This document shows, piece after piece, positions 8,070-21,738 of a DNA stretch of 64,000 nucleotides (its first letter is position 1; each line of letters opens with the position of its first letter). A model generated the notes under the pieces. It did not search any database and was not told the DNA's origin. It saw only the letters and a program-made list of their open reading frames with translations. The position numbers and the translations under genes were made by a program. Origin of the DNA: CAVZRC01 sp963777695 (lineage in GTDB: Bacteria; Planctomycetota; Planctomycetia; Isosphaerales; Isosphaeraceae); the NCBI GenBank assembly GCA_963777695.1, contig CAVZRC010000001.1, positions 744,001-808,000 on the forward strand, given 5' to 3'.

Positions 8070-10988
8070 TCATCGCCGCGGCCCGCTGCCTTTGGTGCTC
8101 GACGCGCGACGCCCGGCACCGGGAGTATCCTGCGCGGACAGACGAAACTTTCGGTTGACCACGCGTTGGGAATTGTAGATGGCCCCGTAAATCGTCAGGG
8201 CCGGCGAGTCCCGATAGCCAGGGGGAGCCTCGAGGCGATTGCCTTCCGCCGACACGATCAGCTCGCCCGGATCGTGGGATGGCCGAGAGCCGATGGTCAA
8301 GCCCGCGAGCGGCTCCTTCGCGTCGGCACGCGACATCCTCGACAGGAACGGTTCGGACCATCGTATCACGTTCTTGCGGAGCACGAGGCTCATGTAGGTC
8401 CGACCCTTGTTCGTCTTGATGGGAGCCCCGTGCTCGACGGCTAGCGTCCCCCCCTGTTCGCAATCCTCGAGAATGTTGCCCTCGACGACGCCGCCGAGGA
8501 ACGGCGCGTGCGACCAACCCCAGATCATCGGGTGTTCCGTCGGGCAAGCCGTCATGCGGAACGCCAGGCCGCCTCCGACCAGGTGATTGTTGATCACCCG
8601 AGTGCCGAAATGGTTCCCGACTAGCACGAAGCTATCGGAGCGACGGCCGCCCCGGATGTCGATCCGGTTCCCCTCGAAGACCTCGTCAACGAAACCTGAG
8701 GCGATCGAAATGGCCTCGGTCCCGCGTGGGATCGCTTCATCCACGAGGAATGTCGTCGGATTGATGGACTGCACCACCCGCCGCCAGTGCCCGGCTTCCG
8801 GCCCGGACAGGATCGAGATCACGTCGCCGCTCCCGATGGGGACCCATGGGGCTTCGCCGATGCTCACCACCTTGCCATCGGTAGTCAGGGCAGCGGGTTT
8901 GCCTTCGTACTTGAGCGAGTAGCCCTCGGTGAGGATGATCTCCGGCTCATTCATCCAGGAGATCGTATCGTCATCGCGTGCCCCGACCCCTTCGACCGTG
9001 TTGTTCTCGATGCGATCCCGAACCCCTTGACCGGTCATGACCAGGAATCGCCAGGTCTTGCCGCTGGGTTGGGGAGAAGACAGCCGATTGCCCCGCACGA
9101 GCAGGTCGTGGACGCTGTGTCCGGTCAAGAATCCGTGCGAGAAGGTGCCGGGAATCGTGCCACGGAACTGGTTGTCCACGACCTGCCAGGGACCATCGAA
9201 GAGCTCGATCGGGCCGCCGCGGAGCGTATTCTCGGCGATCACGCCCGACGTCACGTGGCAGAGTCGCATCAATCGCACCGCCTCGACCCATCCTGCCGGA
9301 TTCTCGACGGCCGGCGTGTCCAGGTCGAGTCGGCGGAAGACCACGTTCACCTTGTACTCGTCGTAACCCGGGTCGTGATCGTCCGTCATGCCGATGATCG
9401 CGGGTCCGTAGGAGATACGATCGTCCCAGCGGACAGGCCCCTCGAAGCGAACGGCAAATCCCTCGAGCGTGGTGTTGCTGCGACGGACCTTGATCGCGGC
9501 GGACCAGGGCGGATCGGACCGATCCTGGGCGAAGAGGAGTGTCGCCCCGCCCGGGGACGTCAACGTAACTGGCCGATTCAGGATCAGGCCATGGTCGAGC
9601 CGGTATGTCCCCGCGGAGAGGACCACCGTCCCGAAACGATCGACGAGCCCCTGGAGGTCGTCGCCGGGATGGGCCTCGACCCGAGTCGAATCGGGGGAAG
9701 GTGCGGTTCGAGCCAGCTCGAATGGGCCGCCGGGAAACCGTACGTAACTCATCCGGCCGTCCGCCGCGACCACGCGCACCGTGAAGGTGTCTCCGTTGCC
9801 ATCGCGTTCCGGGGAGAAGAACAGGTCGGCCGATTTCCGGTCGGGACGGACCTTCACGTCCAGGGGCCGGTCATGCGGATCGATCCAGATGGATGCAGCC
9901 TCGCCCGAACGATAGGACCAGACGCCTCGCACCGAACTGCTCAAGACAACCGCGGCCGGCGCTGACGATGGGGAGAGTCCGCCCAGGAGGACGTGAACAG
10001 ATCCCAGACTGGCGCGGCCCTCCCCGTCCTGGCCGAGCCATTGCACGGTCAGTGGTCGTTCCTCGATCTTCGGCAACCCGGCTTCAGCCATGCGAAGCGC
10101 CGGGTCAACCCGACTCGCGGTGACCGACACGGCATCGCGCTTCTCATTCTCGTACAGTACCGTGAGCTTGAGGCGCTGGCCATTCAGATTGCGATCCGGC
10201 TGGAAGAGGAGGTCGCCCTGCGACGCATCCTTGGGATCGCAGATCAGCTCGGCATTGGAGAGGAGCTGGGGATTCGTCCCGAACTCCCATCGAGTCCCGT
10301 TCGGCCCGTCGATCCGAATGGCCTTGATCGGCACCTTCACACCGAGCCGAGCGAGCCGGATCCTCGCATCCTGGAGACCGTCAGGCCCGACCGAGGGTCC
10401 TGAGCCGACCGCATCGTGACCGTCCTGGCCGATCCACCTGGCCTGGAGTGCGGCGTTGGGCATGCGCAGGTTCGGGTCCGTCCGGCGAGACCGCACGTCG
10501 GCCTCCACCGTCGAGCCATCATCGTAACGGACCGTGATGTGGAAGATCCGTCCCGTCTCGACACGGCCGGGCTCGATGAACAATTCCGCCGTACGCGCGC
10601 CCTTCTTCCGCTTGAGCTCGGCTTTCCAGGCGAACGACTGCGCATTGTATTGCCACTGATCGCCATCCTCCGGAACCACATCAATGAGGGCGACCTCGCG
10701 CCTCGGGTCGAGCCCGCCTAGCGAAAGGTGGATGTCCTGGACATCGCTCGGCTCCATCCGGTTATTCGGACTGACATAATCCTGGCCGTCCTGACCGATC
10801 CAACGCACCCAGAAGCCTTCGACCTTGCTTGAACGCTGATAGGCCACCCGATACAACCGGGCTCCATCACGAGACCCACCCTCGGGGAAAAGTGCCTCAC
10901 CTCCCGAGTCATCCCGATGATCGGGCCCCGCTGCCCCGGCAAGACCGAGGAAACAGGACAATACCACCATCCATGTCCCCAGACGCAT
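8070..10988 (-). CDS. Large secreted right-handed beta-helix protein with three N-terminal WxGQDG repeats
   Basis: About 972 residues from the ATG at 10988, chosen because GGAGG lies five bases upstream and a signal peptide follows (TWMVVLSCFLGLAGAAG). Roughly the first half holds three beta-rich modules that each open with a W-(I/L)-G-Q-D-G motif, spaced 122 and 132 residues apart, and contain a 'DPNLRM/DPALRM' joint. The second half has a pectate-lyase-like beta-helix: SAGTYRLDHGLILNRPVTL followed by many N-x-(I/L/F)-x-G turns such as VIAENTLRGGPIELF, VVDNQFRG, IENNTVEG and VVEGNILEDC. Such helices usually bind or cleave polysaccharide, but no catalytic set can be identified. It is transcribed alone, divergently from the DUF1549 operon. 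Confidence 0.75.
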   Translation of the reverse strand: MRLGTWMVVLSCFLGLAGAAGPDHRDDSGGEALFPEGGSRDGARLYRVAYQRSSKVEGFWVRWIGQDGQDYVSPNNRMEPSDVQDIHLSLGGLDPRREVALIDVVPEDGDQWQYNAQSFAWKAELKRKKGARTAELFIEPGRVETGRIFHITVRYDDGSTVEADVRSRRTDPNLRMPNAALQARWIGQDGHDAVGSGPSVGPDGLQDARIRLARLGVKVPIKAIRIDGPNGTRWEFGTNPQLLSNAELICDPKDASQGDLLFQPDRNLNGQRLKLTVLYENEKRDAVSVTASRVDPALRMAEAGLPKIEERPLTVQWLGQDGEGRASLGSVHVLLGGLSPSSAPAAVVLSSSVRGVWSYRSGEAASIWIDPHDRPLDVKVRPDRKSADLFFSPERDGNGDTFTVRVVAADGRMSYVRFPGGPFELARTAPSPDSTRVEAHPGDDLQGLVDRFGTVVLSAGTYRLDHGLILNRPVTLTSPGGATLLFAQDRSDPPWSAAIKVRRSNTTLEGFAVRFEGPVRWDDRISYGPAIIGMTDDHDPGYDEYKVNVVFRRLDLDTPAVENPAGWVEAVRLMRLCHVTSGVIAENTLRGGPIELFDGPWQVVDNQFRGTIPGTFSHGFLTGHSVHDLLVRGNRLSSPQPSGKTWRFLVMTGQGVRDRIENNTVEGVGARDDDTISWMNEPEIILTEGYSLKYEGKPAALTTDGKVVSIGEAPWVPIGSGDVISILSGPEAGHWRRVVQSINPTTFLVDEAIPRGTEAISIASGFVDEVFEGNRIDIRGGRRSDSFVLVGNHFGTRVINNHLVGGGLAFRMTACPTEHPMIWGWSHAPFLGGVVEGNILEDCEQGGTLAVEHGAPIKTNKGRTYMSLVLRKNVIRWSEPFLSRMSRADAKEPLAGLTIGSRPSHDPGELIVSAEGNRLEAPPGYRDSPALTIYGAIYNSQRVVNRKFRLSAQDTPGAGRRASSTKGSGPRR

Positions 10989-11291
10989 GATGACCTCCAT
11001 GCAATTCGTCTTTTCTTCCATCGGCCGGAGGGTATCCGGTATCTCTCGATGTGGTCGGAGTCAGTCGGCTCACAGACTTGAGCGTAATTGAGTGTACCAC
11101 AGTTTTCTCAGTCGTTACCGCGCCTAGTTCGGAGACGGCACGGGCCGAGATCCTCGCACTCGGGCCTGAATCGTTGAGGGCCCCGACACCTGCCGAAAGT
11201 TGGAGGATTGTTGGATTTTCGCGTGCCATCGAGTACGATCCAACAATCGATCGACGAGATCTGTCTGGCGAACGGACCGGAATGGACTTGC
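10989..11291. promoter_or_regulatory. Divergent intergenic region between the beta-helix gene and the DUF1549 operon
   Basis: About 300 bases between two divergent starts, so both promoters should lie here. I see the GGAGG ribosome binding site of the beta-helix gene at its left edge. No clear operator or terminator was found. Confidence 0.35.
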
Positions 11292-13493
11292 ATGCGAAAC
11301 ATCGCCTTATGCCTCCTGGCACCGATCGGCGCATTCGCCATGATGGGATTGCCGACCGTCGTCGCGGGCGAGCCAGCCCCCGTGACGTTCGAGCGAGACA
11401 TCGAGCCGATCCTGACGCGGGCCGGATGTAACGCCGGGGCCTGCCATGGTAAGGCTCGGGGGCAGAACGGATTCGCCCTGTCGCTCCTGGGTTTCGATCC
11501 GACCCAGGATTTCGATGCGATCGTGAAGGAAAGCGGCGGACGCCGCGTCTCTCGCCTGGCGGCGGAAGACAGCTTGCTCCTTCGCAAGGCGTCGGCCCGG
11601 GTGCCCCACGGCGGCGGGCTGAGGCTGCTACCGACCAGCCGTTCTTACGAAATGCTGATCCGATGGATCGTCGGCGGAATGCCTCGCACGCCGGCCGGCG
11701 CGCCCCGACTCGCGAGGATCGCCGTGGAGCCGACGGAGCGTACCCTGAAGCGTTCCGAGTCGTTCTCGCTCCGGGTGACGGCCCAATTCACGGACGGTTC
11801 TCGCGAGGACGTGACGACACTGGCCGCGTTCGCATCGAGCGAATCGGCGCTCGTGAACGTGGATGCCGACGGCCGGGTCATCGCCGGACCGATCCCCGGT
11901 GATGCGACCATCTCGGCACGGTTCGGAGGACTTTTCGCCAACTGCGACGTGAATATCCCGCTCCCCGGCGCGGTCCCGAAGGCGCGATACGATGCTCTAC
12001 CCCGATCGAACTTCATCGACGACCTCGTATGGATCAAGCTCCGCAAGTTGGGACTGCTCCCGTCCGTCCCGGCGAGCGACGCGACGTACCTGCGGCGCGC
12101 CTACCTGGACGCGATCGGCCGCGTGCCGTCGTCCGATGAGGTCAGGGCGTTCCTGTCCGACACCTCGGCGGACAAGCGGTCGCGGCTGGTGGATCGACTG
12201 CTCGATCGCCCCGAATATGCCGATCACTGGGCCAACAAGTGGGTCGATCTGCTCCGGCCGAATCCGTACCGCGTCGGGATCAAGGCGGTCCTGAACCTGG
12301 ACGGATGGATTCGCGACGCTTTCCGCCGCAACATGCCCTACGATCGATTCGTTCACGCCATCGTCACGGCCCGGGGGAGCACTTTCGAGCAAGGACCGGC
12401 GACGATCTTCCGCGATCGTCGCGAGCCCGAAGAGATCGCGCCGATGATCAGCCAACTCTTCCTGGGCATCCGTCTCGAATGCGCCAAGTGCCATCACCAC
12501 CCCTTCGAGTCCTGGGACCACGCCCAGTTCTACGAATTCGCCGCCTATTTCGCCCGCGTAGGGCGGAAGGGGACCGGTTTGTCGCCGCCGATCTCGGGGA
12601 GCGAGGAGCTGATCTACACCGCGAAGTCGGGATCGGTCGCACATCCGCGGACGGGGAAGACCCTGGAGCCTCGGCCACTCTTCGGATCGGCACCGGTATC
12701 GGACGACCCGGACTCCGATCCGCGCGAGGCCCTGGCCCGCTGGATCACCGCGCCGGAGAACCCTTACTTCGCTCGAGTCATCGTCAACCGGGTCTGGGCC
12801 GACATCATGGGCCGAGGGATCGTCGATCCGGTCGACGACCTCCGCGCGACCAATCCGCCGAGCAACGGGGCGTTGCTCGACGCGATGGCCGACGATTTCC
12901 GCCGACACGGGTACGACCTGAAACGCCTGATCCGCACGATCCTTCACTCCTCGGTCTACGCGCTCAGTTCCGAGCCGAACGAGCGGAACATGGCCGACAC
13001 GCGCAATTTCTCCCGCCACTACCGGCAACGGCTGAGGGCGGAGGTCTTGCTGGATGCGATCTCCGACGTGACCCAGGTGCCCGACGCCTTCGCCGCCGCC
13101 CCCCCCGGCTCGCGCGCCGCGGCGATCTGGACGCACCGGGTCCCCTCGCTGTTCCTCGACACGTTCGGACGGCCCGACCCCAACCAGGACCCACCCTGCG
13201 AGCGAACCTCCGACACGTCGGTCGTCCAGGCGCTCCACCTGATGAACGCGTCGGAGTTGCACAAGAAAGTCACGAGCGATAGCGGCCGAGCCGCGATGCT
13301 CACCAAAGGCAATCAATCGCCGCGGGAGATCGTCGAGGAGCTCTACTTGCTCGCGTATAGCCGCTTCCCTACCGAAGAGGAGAATGCCGTTGGCGTCTCG
13401 CTTTTCGCAGGCCCCGAGGCCGACCGTCGTATGGCGGTCGAGGACCTCCTCTGGGCATTGATGAATTCGGCGGAGTTCGTCTTCAAAGATTGA
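11292..13493 (+). CDS. DUF1549/DUF1553 protein with cytochrome-like (PSD1) and Ig-like (BIG2) domains
   Basis: About 733 residues. A signal peptide (RNIALCLLAPIGAFAMMGL) is followed by a cytochrome c-like segment with GCNAGACHGKARG, a CxxxxCH haem-type motif. A bacterial Ig-like fold (about 150-225; SFSLRVTAQFTDGSREDVTT) comes next, then DUF1549 (NFIDDLVWIKLRKLGLLP; PYDRFVHAIVTARGS) with a CxxCH motif in LECAKCHHHPFESW, then DUF1553 (ARVIVNRVWADIMGRGIVDP). This domain order is a hallmark of planctomycetes. Its biochemical role is unproven; it is usually thought of as an envelope redox or degradation component always paired with a DUF1501 protein, as here. I chose the Met at 11292 because the signal peptide begins there. 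Confidence 0.88.
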   Translation: MRNIALCLLAPIGAFAMMGLPTVVAGEPAPVTFERDIEPILTRAGCNAGACHGKARGQNGFALSLLGFDPTQDFDAIVKESGGRRVSRLAAEDSLLLRKASARVPHGGGLRLLPTSRSYEMLIRWIVGGMPRTPAGAPRLARIAVEPTERTLKRSESFSLRVTAQFTDGSREDVTTLAAFASSESALVNVDADGRVIAGPIPGDATISARFGGLFANCDVNIPLPGAVPKARYDALPRSNFIDDLVWIKLRKLGLLPSVPASDATYLRRAYLDAIGRVPSSDEVRAFLSDTSADKRSRLVDRLLDRPEYADHWANKWVDLLRPNPYRVGIKAVLNLDGWIRDAFRRNMPYDRFVHAIVTARGSTFEQGPATIFRDRREPEEIAPMISQLFLGIRLECAKCHHHPFESWDHAQFYEFAAYFARVGRKGTGLSPPISGSEELIYTAKSGSVAHPRTGKTLEPRPLFGSAPVSDDPDSDPREALARWITAPENPYFARVIVNRVWADIMGRGIVDPVDDLRATNPPSNGALLDAMADDFRRHGYDLKRLIRTILHSSVYALSSEPNERNMADTRNFSRHYRQRLRAEVLLDAISDVTQVPDAFAAAPPGSRAAAIWTHRVPSLFLDTFGRPDPNQDPPCERTSDTSVVQALHLMNASELHKKVTSDSGRAAMLTKGNQSPREIVEELYLLAYSRFPTEEENAVGVSLFAGPEADRRMAVEDLLWALMNSAEFVFKD

Positions 13494-13550
13494 TCGAGGA
13501 TCGCGGGCCTACTGATCGTGGCCCGAGGTCGGGCGTAGAGGGGTCTCTCG

Positions 13551-14870
13551 ATGGCTACTCATAAGAATTGCGAATCGATGACGCGTCGAGACTCCATCAA
13601 GCTCGGCTTGAGCGCCCTATTCGGCGGTGGATTGGTCGACGCACTGCGATTGAGGGGCCAAGCGGCATTGCCGTCTTCCCGGCCGACGAGCTGCATCCTG
13701 ATCTGGATGGACGGGGGCCCGAGCCATTACGAGACGTTCGATCCCAAGCCTGGCGCGCCGAAAGAGATCCGCGGCGAGTTCTCGCCGATCGCGACCGCGG
13801 TCCCCGGGATCCACTTCTCCGAGCCGATGAAGCGGCTTGCCTCGATCGCCGACAAGCTCGCGATCGTGCGATCGATCTGCCACAACCAGGGGAACCACGG
13901 CGCGGGCAACCACTACATGATGACCGGCGCCCCGACGCGGATCCCGGTCGGTTGCGGCGCGTTCGTGAGCTTCCATCCCAGCCTCGGTTCGGTCGCCGCC
14001 CATGAGCGCGGGACGACGGGCGGCATGCCCCCATACTTCTCAATTCCCAGCATGTCGCGCTCGGGCGGGCCGAATTTCCTCGGGGCGAAGTACGCCCCGT
14101 TCGTGGTGCCGGATAATCCCAACCGGAATGACTTCCAGGTCCGGGACGTCGCGCCGCCTCGAGGGATGGACGATCGGCGTTTCGACCGTCAACGCGACCT
14201 TCGTGCCCGCGTCGATCGGTTCCGTCGCTTCGCCGACGCGGCCGCCTCCGACCCGGCCTTGACGCTCGACGCCTATTACGAGCAGGGTTACGACCTGATG
14301 TCCTCGCCGGATGCCCAGCGCGCCTTCAACATCGGGAACGAGCCCGAGCTGGTCCGCGACGCCTATGGGCGGAACACCTTCGGCCAGCGTGCGTTGCTGG
14401 CTCGCCGTCTCGTGGAAGCGGGCGTACCGTTCATCACCCTGAATGAGGGGGGATGGGATCACCACATCGGCATCTTCAAGGGCTATAACCAGCGGATGGC
14501 GGCCTTCGAATCCACGATCGCCGAGCTCATCCTGGACCTCGATCGGCGCGGTTTGCTCGCGACGACGCTGGTGATCGCGCTGGGCGAGTTCGGCCGGACG
14601 CCCAAGATCAACAAGGATGCGGGTCGCGACCACTGGTCCAACGCCATGTCGGTCCTCTTCGCGGGTGGCGGGACGCCCGGCGGACAGGTCGTCGGCTCGA
14701 CCGATGCGCACGGCTACGCGGCCAACGAGCGCGTGCTCTCGCCGGAGAACTTCGCCGCCACGGTCTATACAAAGCTCGGCATCGACCCGGCGAAGATCTT
14801 CCATACTCCGAGCGGCCGTCCCGTCCAACTGGTGAGCGACCCGACCCCCATCCGGGAACTGATGGGATGA
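13551..14870 (+). CDS. DUF1501 domain protein with twin-arginine signal
   Basis: A 439-residue protein. The N-terminus has TRRDSIKLGLSALFGGG, a Tat-type signal, suggesting export in folded form. The body matches DUF1501, a sulfatase/alkaline-phosphatase-like fold: SCILIWMDGGPSHYETFDPK near the start, GNHGAGNHYMMTGAP, and near the end TLVIALGEFGRTPKINKDAG followed by GRDHWSNAMSVLFAGGG. It lies 57 bases after the DUF1549/1553 gene, and its stop overlaps the next start as ATGA, so the three genes form one operon. The substrate is unknown in the family. Confidence 0.9.
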   Translation: MATHKNCESMTRRDSIKLGLSALFGGGLVDALRLRGQAALPSSRPTSCILIWMDGGPSHYETFDPKPGAPKEIRGEFSPIATAVPGIHFSEPMKRLASIADKLAIVRSICHNQGNHGAGNHYMMTGAPTRIPVGCGAFVSFHPSLGSVAAHERGTTGGMPPYFSIPSMSRSGGPNFLGAKYAPFVVPDNPNRNDFQVRDVAPPRGMDDRRFDRQRDLRARVDRFRRFADAAASDPALTLDAYYEQGYDLMSSPDAQRAFNIGNEPELVRDAYGRNTFGQRALLARRLVEAGVPFITLNEGGWDHHIGIFKGYNQRMAAFESTIAELILDLDRRGLLATTLVIALGEFGRTPKINKDAGRDHWSNAMSVLFAGGGTPGGQVVGSTDAHGYAANERVLSPENFAATVYTKLGIDPAKIFHTPSGRPVQLVSDPTPIRELMG

Positions 14871-16532
14871 TGCGATTCCGATCAGACCGGCCGACACCGG
14901 GGCCATCGATGATCTCGGCAGTCGCTGCCGTCCTGCTCCTGGGTCTGTCCGGTGCCCATGCCAAGCCGCCCACGTTGACGGACGTGTTCCCGCCCGGAGC
15001 CGCTCGCGGCCAGTCCGCCGTCGTCAGGGTCTCCGGGACATTCGACCACTGGCCGGCGAAAGTCTGGATCGAAGGCCCAGGCGTCGCGATCCAGGCCGAG
15101 AAGGAGAAAGGAAGGCTTAAGGTCGATGTCGCTGCCGATGCCGCGCCCGGCCTGCGCTGGATGCGGCTGTACGATGAGGAAGGCGCGACCTCACTCCGAC
15201 CGTTCGTCATCGGGATACTCCCCGAGGCCGTCGAGTCGGAGCCCAATGACGAGCCCAGGTCGGCGCATCGCCTCAACAACTCATCAACCGTGGTGAATGG
15301 CCGACTCGCCAGGCCGGGCGACGTGGATGGTTTCAGGGTCGAATTGAATCGCGGCCAGACGCTCGTCGCCGACCTCGAGGCGGCACGACAGCTCGGCTCT
15401 CCGATGGACGCCGTGCTCCAGGTGGTCTCCCTCGACGGTTCCGTACTGGCTCAGAATGACGACGACGTCGGCCGCGACCCTCGGATCATCTTCGAGGCGC
15501 CTTCTAAGGGACCTTACATCGTCCGCCTCTTCGCCTTCCCCGCGACACCCGACAGCACGATCCGATTCGCCGGAGACAACACCTTCGTCTACCGGCTCAC
15601 GCTGACGACCCGGGGATTCATCGACTATGCCTTCCCGCTCGCCGTCGGCCGCGACGGACCTCGAAGCCATCGAGGCGAGCGGCTGGAACATCCCCGCCGA
15701 GGCACGCGTCTTGCGCCCAGCGACAAGGATGAATGCGACATATTCGGGGTATACCATCCTCTACTGGCCGGCACGACCGAAGTGCGACACGTCGCCTACG
15801 CCGCGACGATCGAGACCGAGCCCAACGATCTGGCGAGGCCCCAGGCGATCAAGGGCCCGGTCGCACTCAGCGGACGGATCGATCCTCCCGGCGACGTGGA
15901 CGTCTTTCGCCTATCGTTGCGGAAAGGCGAAAAGCGGCTTACTTCGCGTCGAGTCTCGCGCGCTCGGCAGGCCGCTCGATCCGACGCTTCGCGTCCTCGA
16001 CGGCGAGGGTAAGATTCTGGCGGACGTTGATGACACCGGGAGGAATAGCCGCGATCTCGACCGGTCGTTCACGGCACCAGTCGATGGAGACTACCGGCTC
16101 GTCGTCCGGGATCTCAACGGACGAGGCGGCGCCCGGTACGCGTATCTCCTGAGCGTACTGGACACAGGAGCTGATTTCACGCTTTCGTTGACCTCGGACC
16201 GATACGAAGCTTCACCCGGGAAACCGGCGAAAGTCGTCGTGGCCGTTCAGCGAAAGGAGAGCTTCCAGGAACCCATCGAAATCGTCGCGACCAACCTCCC
16301 GTCGGGGCTGAGAACCAAGCCGGTCATTTCGAAATCAGGCGATCCTTCGGCCCGCTCGGTAAGTTTGGAGCTGATGATTGAAGACAGGATCCCTTCCGGA
16401 CCGCTTCGGATCATCGGAAAGACGACCGGAGATACTCGCAGATCTCACCTGGCCTCGGCCCCGGTCGCGGGCTTCGAGGCGAGGACCGAATGGTTGTGGT
16501 TCACCTCCCACCTGCCGAGCGCGGCGAGGTGA
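14867..16532 (+). pseudogene. Secreted PPC-domain (pre-peptidase C-terminal) protein, three frameshifts
   Basis: The start overlaps the DUF1501 stop (ATGA). A signal peptide (ISAVAAVLLLGLSGAHA) is followed by repeated beta-sandwich modules with 'EPNDEPRSAHRL ... GRLARPGDVDGFRVEL' and 'EPNDLARPQAIKGPVAL', the PPC pattern. The family sequence runs in one frame to about 15650, then in the +1 frame to about 15715 (DLEAIEASGWNIPAEARV), back in the first frame to about 15935 (DECDIFGVYHPLLAGT), then in the +1 frame to the stop at 16532 (LLRVESRALGRPLDPTLRVL). At the last break one extra T in 'cggcttacttcgc' is enough to explain the shift. The rejoined protein has about 554 residues. I suspect assembly indels rather than decay, since sequence on both sides of each break is intact. 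Confidence 0.7.
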
Positions 16533-16573
16533 GGTCGCCCGACGGGCTCGACCCCTGTAACCTCAACTCCGCC

Positions 16574-16741
16574 ATGGCGGATGTAAGGAGGTGGAGCGAT
16601 AGCCAGGGGCAGGCAATCACATGCGGTTATGAAGGCGATGGCTATTGGGCCGCTATCGTGGGCAGCATTGGTCAACCTCGCCATGATCACGACGACCTCG
16701 CCGAGGCCCTATTCTCGGCCGGCCTCACCGCCAGCCGCTAG
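16574..16741 (+). CDS. Small hypothetical protein or gene remnant (uncertain)
   Basis: A 55-codon frame with a protein-like stretch (QAITCGYEGDGYWAAIVG) and a C-terminal helix. It has no clear ribosome binding site, and the surrounding 16533-16763 holds nothing else. It could be the tail of a degraded gene. I recognise no family. Confidence 0.25.
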   Translation: MADVRRWSDSQGQAITCGYEGDGYWAAIVGSIGQPRHDHDDLAEALFSAGLTASR

Positions 16742-16763
16742 GTTAAATCCGCCCAGGACGATT

Positions 16764-19995
<3,232 letters not shown>

Positions 19996-20032
19996 CGCGA
20001 AACTCCCTTTTTTCCGCCGGGCTATGGTCCAG

Positions 20033-20656
20033 TCAGCTCTCGTGGTCGGGATTGTCGGGATTCAAGTCTTTCAGTTCGGCGGTCAGCAGGATGAGCGATC
20101 GTTGCAGGCGACGCTGGACAGTCTTGAGGGAGATGCCGAGCAATTCCGCCGCCTCGACATGGGTCATGCCGTGGATCCGCACTAGGTCCAGCACCTCGCG
20201 CTCGGCCTCGGGAAGGCTCTCGATCGCGTCGAGCATGCGACGGGCCTTCGGCGGCAGGCCCGATTCGCTACCCGGAGGAGAGGATACGTCGATCTCCTGG
20301 AAGTCGACGAGGCCGGCCTGCTCATCTAGGCGACGGGCCAGGTCATTCAGCTCCCATCGCATGTGCTGGCTGGCGAGTGCGAAGAATCCCCGGACGCTCG
20401 AGGGACGGGTCTGCCGCAGGGCGCGGAGCAGGCGTTCGACCACCGACTGCAGCATCTCCTCGGCGTCAAGGCCGAGCGGGGGCTGCGTCAGCCGGGGGTA
20501 ACTCCGGTAGAGGAGTCCCGCGCAGAGCCGTTCGAGCCGCCTCGCCGAACGGCCGAGCAGCGCCGAGATCACCAGTTCAACGTCCGCCCCGGCCTGGGCC
20601 CCGGCCAGCTCGTCGAGGTATCTCTGGACCGCGAATGTCGTGCGCTCTTGCTCCAT
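20033..20656 (-). CDS. ECF-type RNA polymerase sigma factor, planctomycete kinase-linked type
   Basis: A 207-residue protein. Region 2-like sequence includes LGLDAEEMLQSVVERLLRAL and RGFFALASQHMRWELNDLAR. Region 4 has the HTH EAERE-VLDLVRIHGMTHVEAAELLG followed by ISLKTVQRRLQRSLILL. No large extracytoplasmic anti-sigma gene lies nearby; the Ser/Thr kinase begins 37 bases downstream and is likely co-transcribed. The family directs RNA polymerase to a small stress- or stage-specific set of promoters, and in kinase-linked groups phosphorylation is thought to control activity. What it controls here is unknown. Confidence 0.85.
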   Translation of the reverse strand: MEQERTTFAVQRYLDELAGAQAGADVELVISALLGRSARRLERLCAGLLYRSYPRLTQPPLGLDAEEMLQSVVERLLRALRQTRPSSVRGFFALASQHMRWELNDLARRLDEQAGLVDFQEIDVSSPPGSESGLPPKARRMLDAIESLPEAEREVLDLVRIHGMTHVEAAELLGISLKTVQRRLQRSLILLTAELKDLNPDNPDHES

Positions 20657-20810
20657 AACCTGGTTATTCTACCGGTGTTTGGGGCCAGCGTCACGGGTCG
20701 CCTCCTTCCCTCGCCGGGTATTCCGAACGGCGACTGACCACACGCCCCGCCTACTTGGGAAAAGGGCCAGCCCGCCGTAGAAATGGCCTTGACCACCACG
20801 AAATGGGGAG

Positions 20811-21706
20811 GTGCCAATGACTCGAACGGTATTAATCACTGGCGCGACCGGAGACACGGGCCGCGCCGCCACGAAGGAATCGATCAAGCATGGGATCAAA
20901 GTCCGCGCCATGGTACATCGCAAGGACGGGCGTTCGGCGGCCCTGGAGTCGCTGGGCGCCGAGGTCATGGAGGGGGACTTCCAGGATATCGACACGATCC
21001 GCGCGGCCATGGAGGGCGTCGACGCCGCGTACCTGGTCTACCCGGTCCAGCCGGGGCTCATCGTCGCCACCGTCAACTTCGCACAAGCCGCGAAGGAGGC
21101 GGGCGTAGCTGCAGTCATCAACCTGTCGCAGCGTTCGGCCGACCGCCATTCCAAGAGCGATTCCTGCCGGGACCATTACATCGCCGAGCAGGCCCTCAAC
21201 TGGTCGGGACTTGCGGTGACTCACCTGCGTCCGACGTATTTCCTCGAGTGGCTGCTATACCCGTGGCAGCTCCCCCTCTTCGTCGAGAAGGGGATTATCC
21301 GCCTGCCCGTCGGCAAGGCGAAGCATGCCCCCATCGGGGCGGAGGACCAAGGCCGTGTCATTGCAGCGATCCTGCAAGACCCGTGCGGACACGAGGGGCA
21401 GACCTATCCGCTCTTCGGTCCGGTCGAGATGGACCACCAGCAGATGGCGGCGGAACTCACCGAGTCGCTGGGTCGCAAGATCGTCTTCGAGGACAGCTCC
21501 ATCAAGGATTATTGCAAGTCCATCGAGGCGATGGGGGTCCCGGCGTACATCGTCCAGCACCTCGGCGGGGCCATGGAGGCTTACCAGAACGGCGTGATGG
21601 GCGGGATGAACGACAACGTCGAGAGGCTGTCAGGCCAAAAACCCATGAGCGTGAGTGAGTTTGCTCGCGCCACGCGGACCAGCTCAACCCGAAGTCGTCC
21701 AGGTAA
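20811..21706 (+). CDS. NmrA-like NAD(P)-binding reductase (first of two paralogues), C-terminal frameshift
   Basis: The N-terminus has the Rossmann motif VLITGATGDTGRAATKE (GxxGxxG), followed by a conserved NmrA/SDR-a layout: EVMEGDFQDIDTIRAAMEGV, AAYLVYPVQPGL, and THLRPTYFLEWLLYPW. It closely resembles the gene at 22138. The conserved end appears only after adding one base in 'gctcgcgccacgcgg' near 21671: the shifted frame reads HADQLNPKSSR and stops at 21706, giving about 298 residues, like the paralogue's 295. Without that correction the frame runs on to 21806 through unrelated sequence into the next gene. Such proteins are NAD(P)H-dependent reductases or redox sensors; the substrate is unknown. 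Confidence 0.8.
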
Positions 21707-21738
21707 ACGTTTCACCAACACGAACCCCGGAGAGATCC

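Noticed and set aside
11997..13316. Minus-strand frame of about 440 codons opposite the DUF1549 gene
   Set aside because: No family motif, no ribosome binding site, and it overlaps a clearly real gene.
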